Below are positions 52,514 to 64,000 of a stretch of 64,000 nt of DNA, in pieces; position 1 is the first letter of the stretch; each line of letters starts with the position of its first letter. Below the pieces are notes generated by a model. It was not told the origin of the DNA and did no database searches. It was given only the letters and a program-made list of their open reading frames with translations. Location of the stretch: the NCBI GenBank assembly GCA_905221605.1, contig CAJNDS010002501.1:240001-304000 (forward strand), given 5' to 3'. Made by a program: the position numbers and the translations under genes. This stretch comes from Symbiodinium natans (lineage: Eukaryota > Sar > Dinophyceae > Suessiales > Symbiodiniaceae).

Positions 52514-55090
52514 TACCCTAAACCCTAGCGCTACACCCTAGCCCGAAACCCTAAACCCTAAACCCCAAACCCCAAACCCTAAAGGGTCAAAAGACCCTAA
52601 CAATAGCGACCCTTAGACATGTCACTTCCAACCGTCGCCTTCGAAGGCGAGGAGCTCCGCCGCCGGGTTGAAAATGTTTCGGGAAACCCTAAAACCCTAA
52701 ACCCTAAACCCTAAACCCCAAACCCCAAACCCTAAACCCCAATCCGTAAACCCTAAACCACAAACCGCCTACACTGGCCTACACCCTAAACCCTAATCCC
52801 TAAACCCCGAACCCCTAAACTCCAAACCCCGAACCCTTATAAACCCCTAAACCCCTATAATCCCTAAACCCCAAAACCCCAAAAACCCAAAAACCCCTAA
52901 ACCCCTAAACCCCGAAACCCCTGACCCCTAATCCCTAAACCCTAAAACCCCAAAACCCTGAAAGCGCGCCTTCGCTCCACTTGGCAGTCGCGCCGCGCTG
53001 CCTCAGCGACCTCCGCCTCCTTCACCTGTGGCCGCTTAGAGTTTACGGAGATTGGGAGTTTAGGAAGTTTAGAATCCCCAAACCCTAAACCCTAAACTCT
53101 GAGGGAGTCTGGGGAGTTTAGGGAGTCTACGGAGTCTTGGGGAGCCAACTCTGAACGGCTAGGTTTAGGGCTTAGGGTTATAGGGTATAGGGTTTAGGAG
53201 TTAGGGTTGCGGGTTGAGGGCTGAGGGGCTTCAAAGTTTCAGGGAGGTCCTGGAGCATGCAGAGGCTTTGGAGTGGGCAGGGCTTATAGAATTTTGGGTA
53301 CCCTAAACCCTAAGACCCAATCCCCGAACCGTAGACCCCAAACCCTAAACCCTAAACCCTTTAAACCCTAAACCCTTTAAACCCTAAACCCTTTAAACCC
53401 TGAACCCTGAACCCTTTACCCTGAACCCTAAACCGTAGACCCTAAACCCGAAACCCCAAGGAGCATCTTGCACGGTAAGCCCTACGCTTCCTAAAGCTTC
53501 CTCAGCCTGAGGCCGTCAGCCCGCAAACGAAATCCTACTGAGTTCAGGTTTGGGGGGGGGGGGAGGGGTTTAGGGTTCAGGGTTCAGGGTTTAGGGTTTA
53601 GGGGTCAACCCCTAAACTTTAAAAACCGAACCCTAAACCCAAAACCCTACGCCCTGTAAAAACGCTACAAGGGATAGCAACCCTGCGCATCCTACCAGGA
53701 GGGGCCCCCCTGACTATACTGACTATTTCGGGGTGCGAGGTTGTGATTTAGGAACTTAGTCGGTTTCGGTTTAAGCTTTAAAGGCTGCTAGGGCGCAGGC
53801 CTTACTTTCAAAGACTGACCCTTTGGGGAAAGGAGGCTCCTCAGATTAGGCCAGGGCCGGGGCCTGATCAAATGGTTTTACCCTTCTTGGTGAACATATT
53901 CTATACGGCAAAATCTAGACAGGAATCTATGCTACTAGGCTCAAGAATAGCCTAGGGATTTAACAAGAAAGATGCCCCTTTTTGGGGGGTCAAAAGAGCA
54001 GTCGAAACCCGAAAAACTGAGGTCTATGAGGACTAGACACCACAATGGACAGTTCACATATTTAGATCAACGCCCACCATCTAAGCCTCACATAGTCTGC
54101 TACCCGAAGCGCTAAACACAAAACCTTAGGGTCCCTAGTCCCCAATGACCCCTGGAGCCCTAAACGCCCTTGTGGCGGGAAGGAGGTGGAGGGTTTGGTT
54201 GGGAGCTCGCATCCGGACTTTCTGACAGGGATTGGTGGTGTAGGGGTTTTGGGCCTTAGGGTTTAGGAACCCTGAACCCTCCGAGTTACAACTTCCCTGA
54301 ACCACATGCACGCAACACAACTCTATCCCCAACCTTCGTTTCGAATTTCCCTACTCTTCGTCGGAGTTTAAACCCTTTGTTAAGAGGGCTGTGTAGGATT
54401 CGGGCTGCTCGAAGCCTAAAAGGTCTGAACCCGTCAGCCCTACTTTGGAGTAGACCCTGGAAAAAAGTATATAGTGTTAGGCATAAGTAGCTATCATAGG
54501 AACCCAGAACCCAAAGAAGGAAAAATCCTACACCCTAAGCCCTAAACCCTAAACCCTAACCCTAAACCCTAAACCCCTAAACCCTAAACCCTAATCCCTA
54601 AACCCTAAACCCCAATCGTACTCCAAAACCCACTCAACCCACAAGGCACGTCCGAGGCCTGCTGCCGCTCCGCAGGTTCGACTTGCTTCTGCCTGAGGTC
54701 CATCAGCTTTTTGAGTTTAGGGCTTAGGGTGTCGGACACCCTGAAGTAGGACCTGAACCCTAAACCCTAAACCCTAAACCCTAAACTCCAACCCCTAAAC
54801 CCTAAACCCCAAGTATTCCCTATTTAGGAGCATGGACCTTCAACCCTACGCCCTAAACCCTAAACCACCCTACTACTCGAAGGGCGAGTGGGATTGCGAG
54901 GCTTGAGAGCAGGAATCTCGGTGCTCCAGTTTGCTGCTTTTGGCTTCTTGGGATTGAATTTTCTAGTGAGGGTTTGGGGTTTAGGGTTTCGGGTTAAGTT
55001 TAGGGTAATAGTTTTGGGTTTGGGACTAGGCTTGAGACACCAAAAAACTCACAACCGACAAACAGAAGTCCTAACCTGCCCTGACACCCC
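52514..55090. repeat. Blocks g and h, 5' of copy 6
   Basis: Non-coding, with the G tract at about 53551-53563 and the block h foldback relic at about 53936-54030, its right part shortened. A small deletion near 53150 removes the GGGGCGGTTGCGAGG island seen in the other units. Confidence 0.75.
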
Positions 55091-58000
55091 AATGATGGCA
55101 AACCGGATACAACCTCAAAGGCGGGTGGGCCCTTGGACTTCTACTCAAATCCTAAAACCCTAAACCCTCTTGCAATGTTTTGCGGGAGCGTTTTCCGGGC
55201 ACTTGGGTGAGAGTAGGCGCTGTTAAGGCTTAGTTCTAGGGTTCAGAGGTGCCCAGGGCTGGCAAAGGCAGGGCTTCAGGGTTTGGGGTCTGGGATTTAC
55301 GGTTTAGGGTTTAGGGTTTAGGGTTTAGGGTTTAGGGTTTACCCTAAACCCCGAATCCTAAATCCTAAGCACTTAAAACACGACACGTTGCAGAAAGCCT
55401 CAAAACACATGAGCTGTACCCACTAAGGGTGCATGTACCCCATGACTACATGCTTGGGCCCCAAAGTCCCTCTATAATAGGAAGTACTTTAAGGCCCAAG
55501 TATTCCCTATTTGATTTCGGAGCATGGACCCTACATGCTAAAAGCTAAACCCAAGTATTCCCGATGTAGGAGCATGGACCCTAAACCCTAAACCCTAAAC
55601 CCTGAACCCGAAACCCTAAACCCTAAACCCTAGACATTGTTTATGCCACCACGGGAACCCTCTATCCTGAGCCCAGGAGAGGAGCTCAGGAGCTGGAGAG
55701 GACATCGGGAAAGACAAGCTGCGGTCTAGGGTTTAGGGTTTAGGGTTTAGCGTTTAGGGTTTACGGTTTGCGCACGTGCTGGTTTAGCTGACTTAGAGGC
55801 GGGGTATGCCGGGCATTTTGTAGATAAAAGTTTTCTTGTTTTAACGGGGGCTTTGAGGGAAGACGTTGCTAACTATTAAACTATTTGGGGGACCTGCATT
55901 GACATGTTAGGAAGCATTTTGGGAGAACGGGCGCAACCTATTCGAGAGCCAAGAGACTCAGAGAGGGTCCTAAACCCTAAATCCTAAACCCTAAACCCTA
56001 AACCCTACGCCCTAAACCCTAAACCCTAAGCCCTTAAATTAAATCGACAGAGCCATGTTAGGTCCAGGCGGCCATCGTCATCCGTGGTCTTCCGATGGCC
56101 CGAACTCCGGCTATCCTGGCCAAGTTCCCAGCAACCTAGGAGAAGAGAAGAGGGAAGAACCCTAAACCCTAAACCCTAAATCCTAAACCCTAAAGTTTAG
56201 GGCCTAACCACTTTTATGCATTAGGGTGTCTGCGAAGAACCTCAATCTAACAACGAGCCGACAAGAGGGCAGAAACAGCGCCAGCGCAAGAAGCAAGTCT
56301 GCAAAGAAAGCACAAATCGCCACCTGAAAAGCTTGCTGGTGAACCCTGATCCCTAATCCCTAATCCCTAAACCCTTGAAAATACCCTAGCCCCAACCCCC
56401 CTACACGGTCCTGAAAAACCCTAAACTCCTCCACCGAGATCGGTAAGCCCGGAACCCGACCAAGGATGCTGTGACTTCAGTTTTGGGAACCCTATCCGAA
56501 ACCAAGACCAAATGAGGCTGAACGAAGGGCTCCCTCAAACAAATATCCGTTTGCCTGCCGCTGAGATTGATTGACCTCTCTTTCCCTCTCTCTCTCGCTC
56601 TCTCTCTCTCTCTCTTGCGCTTGCTTATTGCATCTTCTATATGATGTAGAGCTTGCATGTGAGATGCCCAAGCCCCCTCAGGCAACCCATGCAGGTCCTC
56701 GTTGGTCGAGCTCCGCTTGTGTGACGGAGATCGCTGTTGCGACGATGCCTTTGACAGGTTCGTGCCCGCGCGCCTCGGGAAAAGTGAGTAGCCCGCGGTG
56801 ACCTCTCCAGCAAGCCCGATTGGGTTCGTTCGACAAATCCCGCAGGGTCCCTTCAGCCATATTGAGGGTATAAAAACCTAATGATCATGTCAGGGCGCAG
56901 GGCTCAGGGCTGAGGCTCACAAGCGTCCCCGCCCCTGCGACGGGACACACGCCATGTATAATCCTCAATGGCCAATAGCTCTAGTACAAGCCCTGACATT
57001 CTGAAGTGCTCTACGTATTGCAGCTTGTATCTTTTTCTGTATCTTTTTGATTCAGCATGTAGGTCTGCTTGTGAATCTCAGATGCTTGGCCAAGGGGCGA
57101 CCGCATTGCTGACGATGAGCGCGCATGTGGCGTGGGGCACAGGGTGTCAGCAAGCAAACATACGGAGGCTTGGGGCTGTCTTGTCTAAGGGTAGTTTCCT
57201 GGGCCCTTAATATGGTCCCGTACCTCCTTTAAAGGGACCTGATGTATTAAGGACTACCCTGAGATCTTGGCTTATCTTGGCTTCAAGTTTCTTTATGTCA
57301 GGGTTTAGGGTTTAGGGTTTAGGGCTTAGGGTTTAGGGTTTAGGGACCCTCCAGTAGGGCCTGCATGTCTTCGGCTCATAGTGCATCAGGTTCTTGGGCA
57401 AGCTCCAAGGCCGACTAACGTTTTTGCTAAGGGAGCCCACCATGAGGTGTAGTCTCTTCGTCGTATAGTATACGCTCGAAATCGAAACACTAAACCCCTC
57501 AATCTCTAGATCCCCCAGGGTGTGAAGGGAGATTCTTCGACTTGTGGGCCTCCGTGCACGTGAAACTGCTGCGGCACTCGTCTGCTGAAGGGCCGCATGG
57601 GCGCCCAATCCCTAAGCCCCCACACCTAAACCACAGGGGTTTCGGGCATCACGCTAAGAAAGGTCAAGAATGTCCTTAAAGTTGGAAAGAGAGGAGAAAC
57701 GTTGACTTCCCCAATCTCACCGCCCACTCAAATACATCACTGAGCTCATGCACTGGAACTATGAATCGAGACCCGCCCCAAAATAAACACTAACCCTAAA
57801 CCCTAAATCCTAAACCCTACTCACGAAGCCTCGGCAGACACTGCAAAGAATCCACGGTCTTCCGAATGACAACTACGCTTGGCGCTTGATGTTTTTTGTT
57901 CAGGGTCCATCTCTCAGCAACCAAAAGGAAAGCCAAGTCTCTTTGAACCACGAGCCCAACCCCAACAGCCAAATAGCTTTGGACCCATTAACCCATATTA

Positions 58001-58222
58001 GGTCCCGTTCAACTTACAACCCTCTGAACCTATGAACTGCAGGATCCGCAAAATTGAGGAACATGCGTGCCCTAAACTCTAAACCCTAAACCCTAAACCC
58101 TAAACGGAGGGTTCAGGGAGACCTTTTGGATGTGAACACCTGAAACAGGATGCTTCGGCTGTCCCAGGCCCCAAAGCGAGCTCAGGGTTTAGGGTTTAGG
58201 GTTTAGGGTTGGCTTAGGGTTG
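55091..58222. repeat. Block i and second copy of block j
   Basis: Follows 43690-47058 with a much shorter G-strand array, a TC microsatellite at 56577-56615, and the empty site of the MITE at 57914. A foldback at about 57187-57255 carries an extra GGGCCC segment compared with 45908-45972. No supported gene. Confidence 0.75.
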
Positions 58223-58401
58223 GCAATTTAAGTAATTTAAGTACTTTTAAGCAATTTAAGAAATTTAAGCAATTTGTTTAATTTAATTACTTTAAATAAT
58301 TGAATTACTTTAATTATTCTAAATCCAAATTAATGAAACAAAGGAAATAATTTAAATCCAATTTTCGGATTTAAACCCTAATTAATTTAAATTAATTAAA
58401 T
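58223..58401. repeat. AT-rich island, second copy
   Basis: Matches 47059-47238 with about the same length but many substitutions and single-base indels; the 9-bp phasing is slightly disturbed. Confidence 0.8.
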
Positions 58402-60133
58402 GAGCGTGGCGGAGGCGTTTGGTGGGAACCGGAGGCATATTTTGAGATTCAGGATCCGAGGCTCATGAGTTTAGGGTCTGTAGGTTGAAGGTCCATTTGT
58501 CGGACTTCTTGAAAGGGCCATGGTGTGGGACACCTAAACCAAAAACCCTACAGCCTAAGCGACCTCCAGGTAGGCCTACGTATACCCTAAACCCTAAACC
58601 CCAAACCCAAAACTCCTTTTTGACCAAAGCCCATGTGCAGTGGCAGGAACGGTGCCATCAAACGGCGAAGTCGTTGCAACCTCAAGGCCCTCACACGGGC
58701 TCTGTGATGCTGCGTGTTGCTCGCACCCTAAACCCTAAACCCTAAACCCTAAACCCTGAACCCTGAACCCTGAACCCTAAACCCTAAACCCTAAACCCTA
58801 AACCCTAAACCCTAGATCAAGTGAACAAGCAACCCCAACTCCCGAAAAATTGCGCCTCGTGATGGAAGGCGTGGTTTCGTTGGAGATCTCGGAGTACCTG
58901 CGTAGAAGGTTTTAGGGCTTGGGAAGCAAAACCCTAAGCGTATCCAGCTCCCACCACTTCTGCTATGAAACCGTCTCCTATCCTACTTGTGCTTTCATAC
59001 AAACTCAGTATGAGATGCTCGTTTCGATACCGGTTGCTTCTGGCCTACACTGTCACTTTTGGAGTCAAAGATACGCAAACGCAAAAGAAGGCAACATGCA
59101 TAAGTTTTGAGTCGTTTTGAGCCAGTTTTGAGGGCCTCAATTAACTATATAATGCCTTTATTTGCAGCATGGCTTTGGGATCCACACTTGGCCTGAACCG
59201 CCTCTGGCCCGACAAAGCCCATCAGCGCCCAGCAGCACCCCTACACGTCGGGCCGAAAGCGCACGCTAACCTAAGGGTTCGAAACGCATGCTGTCCGGGC
59301 AAGGGGCTGACCGTGCTCGCTGAGATGTCATGCTGCATTCAAGTATCTTATTCGACAAAGAGCAGCCGTCGACAAAAGATATGACAAGCCTCACAAGTCA
59401 GAGCTGTTCACAGGCACACATTCCCAGACATTGGGGGGAGGGAGGAGGGCATTGCTGAATTTGCGTTGTCTCTTGTATTTTGGTAAAGCCATGTAGCCGT
59501 GGTTCCAGGGGTCAAGGCTGGGGGGGCTTCGGGTCAAAAGTTCTCGCGCAATGGAACTCGAAACGGGGCACGCGGCATACTTTCGAGACTCAGGTTTTGG
59601 TTGTAGAATCTCAAGACCAAACCGCGCCTTCTGCCCACGCTCCGCGCGAGGCTGCCAACGTGGACTTGTGCCGCAAGACTCAAGCAAGCAAGCTCAGGGA
59701 AAAACCTCGTTTGAGAAAAAAACCCTGAGCTCCGCCGACCTGCAAACTATACAGACCAGCCAGCCTGCGCGCACACCCCACTGCCAAGAGACAAGCGGAA
59801 AACCCAACACCCCACACCACACCCAAGCCAAAACCAACCAAAAACCCAAAGCACGAACCCAAGAAAAAAACCCAAGCAAAGGAAAACCAAAGAAGACCCA
59901 GCACGAACCCCTGGCAAAGAGGAGGGCGAACAACTGGAGCAGTTGCAGGCGGCTGGAAAAGTAGCGGCCCTGTGAAGGCTCTGCAACAAACGTTGGAAGA
60001 ATCCCCTTACACGAGCTTTTACGCAGGCCCTCCAGGCGCAGCGAAAGCCAACGTGGAGGGGGGGGGGGGGGGGGGGAAGTTGAAGTTGAGGGGCTTAGCC
60101 TCGCCCAACACAAGTACTCCTAGCATCTTCACA
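58402..60133. repeat. End of block j, CCCTAAA/CCCTGAA array and block e beside copy 7
   Basis: The array at 58726-58812 replaces blocks a to d entirely. Block e then follows with a local deletion near 59620 that removes about 40 bp present in copies 1 and 3. Only one of the two 65-bp G-rich repeats is present. Confidence 0.75.
59169..59384 (+). other. Weak 71-codon ORF in block e (copy 7)
   Basis: The counterpart of the copy 6 frame, with two replacements (C to R, A to V) and no obvious excess of silent change. Function unknown; coding status doubtful. Confidence 0.15.
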
Positions 60134-60244
60134 CTAGGTTGCCCAGTGACCTAGGATGAAAAAGGGTGGTTTCTTGCTTAAAGGGGGATGTAGGGGAACC
60201 TAAACCTGCCAAAAAGGGAATAAGGGGACTACTGGGCATCCTAG
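60134..60244. mobile_element. Foldback element 3' of copy 7
   Basis: The most diverged version, with GTGACCTAGG for GTAGCCTAGG in the left arm and a shorter T run. Confidence 0.6.
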
Positions 60245-60348
60245 CACATCATGCGTAATAATAAGTCAGATTACATAAATTATAGGTGCAGTGCGAGAGC
60301 ACGGAGGATCTATGAAGACAACATCAGCGGGACTCTCTGGAAGTGAGA

Positions 60349-61794
60349 TCAGATCACGTCAAGGGACTCCGGCTCGCCCTTGGCTTTGGTGATGCACCCG
60401 TCGTGGCCCTGGATGAGCACGAAGAGACCCATGACGGCCGATGCGATCACGATAAACCCAAGGATGAACAGGACATCGTCGGCCTCCGATGGGCCAAAAC
60501 GGAACATGAGGCCCCAGCACACAGCGCCGACGTTGCCCCCAGCGCCCACCACTCCGGACACGGCGCCAGTTGCGGTGGGCTTCACGTAGGGTACGATTCC
60601 GAAAGTGCAGCCCTCCGCCATCTGAACACCGAGCGAGAAGAGCAGCAGGACGCCGATAGTCGCGCCCAGAGAGTCCATCTGGGTGAAGATCAGGAGCATG
60701 ATGCCTTCCCAGACCAGAGAGATAGACTGCGCATAGATGCGCCCGCGCATGCCGGTGGTGCCCGCGCCGAACAACTGGAACAGCTTGTCAGATAGAGCAC
60801 CGCCCATAGCGCGAGCGAAGAGGTTCATGAGGCCGAACAGGGAGGCGATGAGACCCGCAAGGGAGACCGACAGCTCGTACTTGGTCTCCAGGTACCCAGC
60901 GAGGATGTTGTTCATGGTGACCTCAACGCCGAAGCAGGCCGCGTACTGGATGAACAGAATCCAGGCGTTGTACTGGAAGAAACCCTCCTGGAACGACTTC
61001 TTGGACGACCGGCGCTCCATTGTGCCCCTCTGCTCCAGTTCCTTGAAGTTGCCCTTCGGCGAGTCGTCCGAAAAGAAGTACATGCTAATGCCGGTACCGC
61101 ATGTCAAAACTCCGGGGACGATGAAAGAAAGGCGCCAGGCCTCCTCGTCGTCAAAGCCAGTGCGGAACATGTTCCACACGCCGACCATGAGCAGCTGAAC
61201 AGCACCGCCTCCAAGGTTGCCCCAGCCACCAGCCATGGCGTTGGCCGTGCCCACAATCTCCTTCGCGAACAGCTGCGAGCACCACGCCTGGCATGGCACA
61301 AAGGTCGCGCCCAGGACACCGATGACAAAGCGGATGATGACCAGGCCAGTACCGTTGTTCACGAGACCACCGAAGAAGACCGGGATAGCTCCGAACGTCA
61401 GCAGCATGGAGAACATGGTGCGCGTGCCGAACCTGTCGCACAGAGGGCCCACAGCGAAGCGCATGAGCACGGTCGACGCCACAGATGCGATGTTCGCGTT
61501 GTACACCTCGTCCTTGGTCAGGCCCAGGTCCTTCTTGATCTGCGGCATCAGCGGCGCGAACGCGAACCACGACGAGAAGGCCATGAAGAAGCCGAACCAC
61601 GCGAAGTGGAAGCCGCGCATGTGCGGCCGCTTGAAGGAGAGCAGCTTGATCTCGGTTGCGCGGTCGCCCTGCTTCGGGTCCACCTCGCAGTAGTAAGTCT
61701 CGTACTTCTTCCACGAGCTCTCGTGCTTGTTCGTCGTCGGGAGTTCGCCGTCGGCGGCCTTCTCGGGGGTGGACATCTCTTCGGGGGTGGACAT
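60349..61794 (-). CDS. NRT2: High-affinity nitrate transporter, copy 7, divergent mosaic
   Basis: An intact 481-codon copy and the most divergent one. Private replacements are V17E, L26S, C237S (TM6), K262R, C273F (just before TM7), V300G (after TM7) and K372Q (after TM9). It is type A at residues 54, 71, 74, 407 and 411, type B at 341 and 365, and shares V97 with copy 2. R112, R328, motif A and both nitrate signatures are conserved, so it should still fold and transport, although V300G and K372Q could alter it. The single 5' leader unit (no 21-bp duplication) is type A. It may be an older branch of the family or be under relaxed constraint. Confidence 0.95.
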   Translation of the reverse strand: MSTPEEMSTPEKAADGELPTTNKHESSWKKYETYYCEVDPKQGDRATEIKLLSFKRPHMRGFHFAWFGFFMAFSSWFAFAPLMPQIKKDLGLTKDEVYNANIASVASTVLMRFAVGPLCDRFGTRTMFSMLLTFGAIPVFFGGLVNNGTGLVIIRFVIGVLGATFVPCQAWCSQLFAKEIVGTANAMAGGWGNLGGGAVQLLMVGVWNMFRTGFDDEEAWRLSFIVPGVLTCGTGISMYFFSDDSPKGNFKELEQRGTMERRSSKKSFQEGFFQYNAWILFIQYAACFGVEVTMNNILAGYLETKYELSVSLAGLIASLFGLMNLFARAMGGALSDKLFQLFGAGTTGMRGRIYAQSISLVWEGIMLLIFTQMDSLGATIGVLLLFSLGVQMAEGCTFGIVPYVKPTATGAVSGVVGAGGNVGAVCWGLMFRFGPSEADDVLFILGFIVIASAVMGLFVLIQGHDGCITKAKGEPESLDVI

Positions 61795-61848
61795 CTCTAC
61801 CGCAGCTATCTTGCTTACTTGGAGCCTGCACTGCCGGAGGGAATGTCA

Positions 61849-61940
61849 CTAGTATGGCCTTAAGAGAACCCCTTAGATACCCCTTCTATATACCCTCAAA
61901 ACCCAAGGGCCCATGCTGTTCCCTTCAGAGGGCCTTAATT
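61849..61940 (-). promoter_or_regulatory. Upstream flank of copy 7: element relic, slightly shortened
   Basis: The same relic with small deletions (AGAGAACCCC for AGAGAGGACCCC, and one G fewer in the GGGCCC run). TCTATATA is retained. Confidence 0.42.
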
Positions 61941-63984
61941 ACCCTAAACCCAGCCCTACACCCTGAGCCCGAAACCCTAAACCCCAAACCCCAAGCCCTA
62001 AAGGGTCAAAAGACCCTAACAATAGCGACCCTTAGGCATGTCACTTCCAACCAACGCCTTCGAGCCGTCTGGGAAGGCGAGGAGCTCCGCCGCCGGGTTG
62101 AAAATGTTTCGGAAAACCCTAAAACCCTAAAACCCCAAAAACCCCTAAACCCCTAACCCCTCATCCCTAAACCCTCAAACCCCAAAACCCTGAACGCGCG
62201 CCTTCGCTCCACTTGGCAGTCGCCCCGCGCTTCCTCAGCGACCTCCGCTGTGGCCGCTTAGAGTTTACGGAGATTGGGGAGTTTAGGAAGTTTAGAATCC
62301 CCAAACCCTAAACCCTAGTCCCTAAAACCCTAAACTCTGAGGGAGTCTGGGGAGTTTAGGGAGTCTACGGAGTCTAGGGGAGCCAACTCTGAACCCTGCA
62401 TTCTCGGGGCGGTTGCGAGGGGGGCTAGGTTTAGGGCTTAGGGTTATAGGGTATAGGGTTTAGGAGTTGGGGTTGCGGGTTGAGGGCTGAGGGGCTTCAA
62501 AGTTTCAGGGAGGTCCTGGAGCATGGAGTGGGCAGGGCTTATAGAATTTTGGGTACCCTAAACCCGAACCCTAAACCCTAGACCCTACGCCCTGTAAAAA
62601 CGCTACAAGGCTGACAACCCTGCGTATCCTACCAGGAGGGGCCCCCTGACTATACTGACTATTTCGGGGTGCGAGGTTTGTGATTTAGGAACTTAGTCGG
62701 CTTCGGTTTGAGCTTTAAAGGCTGCTAGGGCACAGGCCTTACTTTCAAAGACTGACCCTTTGGGGAAAGGAGGCTCCTCAGATTAGGCCATGGGATGATC
62801 TGGGGCCTGATCAAATGGTTGTACCCTTTTTGGTGAACATATACCATACGGCAAAATCTAGACAGGAATCTATGCTACTAGGCTCAAGAGTAGTCTAGGG
62901 ATTTAACAAGAAAGAAGCAGTCGAAACCCGAAAAACTGAGGAATCCGGGCCTACTCTGGGTCTATGAGGACTAGACACCACCATGGACACACCCAAAAGG
63001 GTTCACATATTTAGATCAACGCCCTCCATCCAAGCCTCACATAGTCTGCTACCCGAAGCCCTAAACACAAAACCTTAGGGTCCCTAGTCCCCAATGACCC
63101 CTGGAGCCCTAAACGCCCTTGTGGCGGGAAGGAGGTGGAGGGTTTGGTTGGGAGCTCGCATCCGGACTTTCTGACAGGGATTGGTGGTGTAGGGGTTTTG
63201 GGCCTTAGGGTTTAGGAACCCTGAACCCTCCGAGTTACAACTTCCCTGAACCACATGCACGCAACACAACTCTATCCCCAACCTTCGTTTCGAATTTCCC
63301 TACTCTTCGTCGGAGTTTAAACCCTGTGTTCAGAGGGCTGTGTAGGATTCGGGCTGCTCGAAGCCTAAAAGGTCTGAACCCATCAGCCTACTTTGGAGTA
63401 GACCCTGCAAAAAAAATATATAGTGTTAGGCAGAAGTAGCTATCATAGGAACCCAGAACCCAAAGAAGGAAAAAATCCTAAACCCTAAACCCCAAACCCT
63501 AAACCCTAAACAACCCCTAAACCCTAAACCCTAAACCCCAATCGTACTCCAAAACCCACTCAACCCACAAGGCACGTCCGAGGCCTGCTGCCGCTCCGCA
63601 GGTTCGACTTGCTTCTGCCTGAGGTCCATCAGCTTTTTGAGTTTAGGGCTTAGGGTGTTGGACACCCTGAAGTAGGACCTGAACCCTAAACCCTAAACCC
63701 TAAACCCTAAACTCTAAACCCTAAACCCTAAACCCCAAGTGTTCCCTATTTAGGAGCCTGGACCTTAAACCCTACACCCTAAACCCTAAACCACCCTACT
63801 ACTCGAAGGGCGAGTGGGATTGCGAGGCTTGAGAGCAGGAATCTCGGTGCTCCAGTTTGCTGCTTTTTGCTTCTTGGGATTGAATTTTCTAGTGAGGGTT
63901 TGGGGTTTAGGGTTTCGGGTTAAGTTTAGGGTAATGGCTTTGGGTTTGCGACTAGGCTTGAGACACCAAAAAGCTCACAACCCA
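61941..63984. repeat. Truncated block g joined to block h at the window end
   Basis: Block g stops at GGGTACCCTAAACCC (about 62563) and continues as block h. Compared with copy 6, about 330 bp between two CCCTAAA runs are missing, including the G tract. Block h runs to the window end, so the next unit should follow. Confidence 0.8.
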
Positions 63985-64000
63985 CAAACAGAAGTTCCAA

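Overview
This window looks like nuclear DNA of a microbial eukaryote, most likely an alga. The evidence is the Arabidopsis-type telomere heptamer TTTAGGG/CCCTAAA throughout, short foldback transposon relics, a lack of prokaryotic operon structure, and a eukaryotic-type NRT2 nitrate transporter. The protein's compact N-terminus, very short C-terminal tail and GGWGNLGGG signature resemble NRT2 of algae with secondary plastids (stramenopile, haptophyte or dinoflagellate grade) more than the land-plant form. The species cannot be named from the sequence. A same-strand array of near-identical intronless genes would suit a dinoflagellate, but no spliced-leader relic was found.

The only convincing protein-coding content is seven intact, intronless 481-codon copies of one gene, all on the minus strand: 3937-5382, 8447-9892, 16418-17863, 33696-35141, 39316-40761, 50899-52344 and 60349-61794. 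They form type A (copies 1, 2, 3 and most of 7) and type B (copies 4, 5, 6). Markers are shuffled between copies in a way that suggests gene conversion. Every copy has the same close context: a foldback-element relic about 120 bp past the stop codon, and a second relic carrying a TATATA motif about 95 bp upstream of the start codon.

The spacers are a mosaic of reusable blocks (names are mine): a (hairpin-rich candidate RNA, about 145 bp), b (back-to-back telomere-like arrays), c/d (degenerate block plus telomere array), e (about 1.2 kb lying 3' of the gene), f (gene and flanks), g (about 0.9 kb lying 5' of the gene), h (about 1.5 kb), i (about 0.5 kb) and j (about 3.4 kb, only after copies 5 and 6). 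Copies 1, 3 and 6 hold a to g. Copy 1 lacks h, copy 2 lacks c, d and most of e, and copies 4, 5 and 7 begin inside d or e. Most block boundaries fall inside telomere-like repeats, so interstitial telomeric arrays appear to have been the recombination substrate.

The stretch 20.7-31.8 kb holds no gene copy and no convincing gene. It contains interstitial telomere arrays, several families of 100-150 bp foldback elements, two related 21-bp minisatellites and homopolymer tracts. A second single-copy stretch, 36.48-38.08 kb, holds a GA microsatellite, orientation-switching telomere arrays, a long foldback element and a 30-bp tandem repeat.

Functionally the window is a dosage-amplified nitrate-uptake locus in a telomere-repeat-rich, possibly subtelomeric, region. 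The window starts and ends inside repeat units, so the array probably continues on both sides.
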